Of a DNA stretch of 15,687 nt, positions 14,830 to 15,687 are shown piece after piece. The notes beneath the pieces are model-generated. The model saw only the letters and a list, made by a program, of their open reading frames with translations, was not told the origin of the DNA and did not search any database. The DNA lies in assembly GCA_030620115.1 (NCBI GenBank), contig JAUXFG010000089.1, positions 1-15,687 of the forward strand, written 5' to 3'. A program made the translations under genes and the position numbers. How positions within the stretch are numbered: position 1 is the stretch's first letter; each line of letters opens with the position of its first letter. This stretch comes from Candidatus Fermentibacterota bacterium (GTDB lineage Bacteria; JAFGKV01).

Positions 14830-14852
14830 ACATTAAAGATCTGACCCCAGAA
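14825..14852. repeat. Right 28-bp inverted repeat of the transposase module
   Basis: Perfect reverse complement of 13738-13765. It overlaps the last codon and the stop of the transposase, so the gene end and the element end are fixed to each other. A transcript spanning both repeats could form a 28-pair stem. Confidence 0.85.
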
Positions 14853-15153
14853 TACGGATCCCGTAGCCAAAGCCCCTCCATAACCCACTCCACTATACAC
14901 CCTGCCTCACCTTGCCATCGCACGGAGTTATTGAGAAGTTACCCCCAAGTTGCCTAGGCTTCGATACACTCATCTTTCGTTGCATCACGGGAACCTGAGC
15001 GGTACCTTTGAATGTCAAGCAGGAATTCTGTTCCCTGAGTTGGCCATGCGGCGTCACGCGGGTGATGGTCGCGTATCAGCGATACACAGAGATTGGTGTC
15101 CCTTGGATGAGGCCCTTTCGCCGGTGTCACGAGCAGCATAGGATGGAGATTCA
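14853..15153. other. Intergenic region between transposase module and cNMP-binding gene
   Basis: These 301 bases hold no supported gene; short open frames here lack ribosome sites and family resemblance. A small hairpin, TACGG-ATC-CCGTA, is at 14853-14865 directly after the right inverted repeat, and a weak dyad GTATC-AGC-GATAC lies near 15070-15085. Promoter-like hexamers (for example TTGAGA at 14931) have poor -10 partners, so none is called. GGAG at 15145-15148 serves the ATG at 15154. Confidence 0.5.
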
Positions 15154-15687
15154 ATGGTGCTGAGCAAAAGGCTTCTGATCTGTCTGGCAGAGAATCGGTT
15201 TTTCGACAATGTCGAGGAAGCAAGGATAGCGAAGCTCGATGATGCACTCATCGAGGAGAGAGACTATGAACCAGGGGATCTGATCATCGAGCAGGATACC
15301 GAGTCTGATGAAATGTATTTGATAATCTCCGGTGTGGTCAAGATCACCAAGACTATTTCGACAGGGGAGGAGATTGAGCTGTTCCAGAGAGAGGCCAAGG
15401 AATTCATCGGGGAATCTTTTTTAATCGAAGGGAAGAGACGATCGGCCAATGCTTATGCCCTGACATCGACTAAGGTCATTGTGATCAAAAGAGATGCCTT
15501 TGTTTCGATTCTTGGGTCACTTCCGGAAATAGAAACCAATGTCGTTGCCTGTGTTTCGGACAGATTGACGGAATCAGACAGCAAGGCGACAAACGAGATC
15601 AGTCGTAATATCAAACTCCTGAGGCTGAATCAGAGAATCGAGGCACAGAAGGAGGAACTCGAAGCACAGAAGGTGCAGTTGCAGGAA
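15154..15687 (+). CDS. Cyclic nucleotide-binding domain protein, N-terminal part (runs off the right edge)
   Basis: The frame is open from the ATG at 15154 to the last base, giving 178 residues with no stop. Residues about 12-135 form a CRP-type cyclic nucleotide-binding domain: YEPGDLIIEQDTESDEMYLIISGVVKI, then EFIGESFLIEGKRRSANAYA, which matches the phosphate-binding cassette with GE and the RRSA arginines, then VIVIKRDAF. After a helix, residues about 150-178 turn into a charged coiled coil with a 7-residue repeat (EAQKEEL, EAQKVQL) encoded by a 21-base tandem at 15640-15681. In such proteins the coiled coil usually links to an output domain such as GGDEF, a phosphatase or a kinase, but that part lies outside the window. 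GGAG is 5 bases before the start. Confidence 0.85.
   Translation, partial: MVLSKRLLICLAENRFFDNVEEARIAKLDDALIEERDYEPGDLIIEQDTESDEMYLIISGVVKITKTISTGEEIELFQREAKEFIGESFLIEGKRRSANAYALTSTKVIVIKRDAFVSILGSLPEIETNVVACVSDRLTESDSKATNEISRNIKLLRLNQRIEAQKEELEAQKVQLQE

Larger units (their letters stand above)
13738..14852 (+). mobile_element. IS200-like/RAYT-type transposase module with perfect 28-bp inverted ends
   Basis: A single transposase gene is bounded by 13738-13765 and 14825-14852, which are exact reverse complements over 28 bases; the left one reads TTCTGGGGTCAGATCT then TTAATGTTTAAT. The module is 1,115 bp. No clear target duplication is seen outside the ends. HUH transposases normally act on single-stranded DNA and recognise hairpins, so these long repeats may be recognition or folding sites and not classical DDE-type ends. 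An additional small hairpin (TACGG/CCGTA, 14853-14865) abuts the right end. Confidence 0.7.

Noticed and set aside
14931-14960. Possible promoter TTGAGA with TAGGCT 18 bases downstream
   Set aside because: The -10 matches the consensus at only three of six positions, and the site is nearly 200 bases from the ATG at 15154.
14950-15141. 63-codon open frame upstream of the cNMP gene
   Set aside because: No ribosome site or family resemblance, and an opposing frame of similar length exists over the same bases.
1-15687. tRNA, rRNA, riboswitch or CRISPR features
   Set aside because: I saw no cloverleaf, conserved rRNA stretch, recognisable aptamer core or repeat-spacer array by reading either strand.

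Overview
The window looks like chromosomal DNA of a diderm (Gram-negative type) bacterium with anaerobic metabolism. The diderm call rests on an MltD-type lytic transglycosylase with a lipobox, a PBP4-type peptidase with a lipobox, and a secreted beta-propeller protein ending in a FlgD-like sorting domain. The anaerobic call rests on a ferredoxin-linked 2-oxoacid oxidoreductase. FlgD-like C-terminal domains on secreted proteins are typical of the Bacteroidetes/FCB assemblage and related uncultured phyla, but no marker here fixes the phylum. All genes seen are on the + strand.

Layout. 1-697 has no gene and is a patchwork of short palindromic and low-complexity repeats. 698-2239 encodes a secreted TolB/PD40-like propeller protein with an inserted carboxypeptidase-regulatory-like domain. 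2432-5177 is a compact operon for a 2-oxoacid:ferredoxin oxidoreductase: a delta ferredoxin, the alpha subunit, and a beta subunit fused to gamma. A GT-C type membrane glycosyltransferase (5201-6607) follows closely. 6625-6801 is a 177-bp imperfect palindrome, probably a dispersed repeat. 6870-13575 is a second tight run: a second GT-C-like polytopic membrane protein, a membrane-anchored SGNH hydrolase-like protein, a lytic transglycosylase with six LysM domains, and a PBP4/DacB-type D,D-carboxypeptidase. A hairpin follows DacB. 13738-14852 is a transposase module (IS200-like/RAYT-type HUH domain plus DnaA-like C-terminus) bounded by perfect 28-bp inverted repeats. The window ends inside a cyclic-nucleotide-binding-domain protein (15154 to the right edge) that is entering a coiled coil.

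How the genes fit together. The oxidoreductase would oxidise branched-chain 2-oxoacids or 2-oxoglutarate with ferredoxin as acceptor (or run in reverse). The 6870-13575 run is a coherent envelope block: two genes for polymer glycosylation or acyl modification and two for peptidoglycan remodelling, with overlapping or short junctions that suggest co-transcription. I did not find a clear new defence or biosynthetic system. The least ordinary items are the beta-gamma fusion, the long palindrome, the inverted-repeat-bounded transposase whose stop codon lies inside its own terminal repeat, and the covarying palindromic repeats at the left edge.
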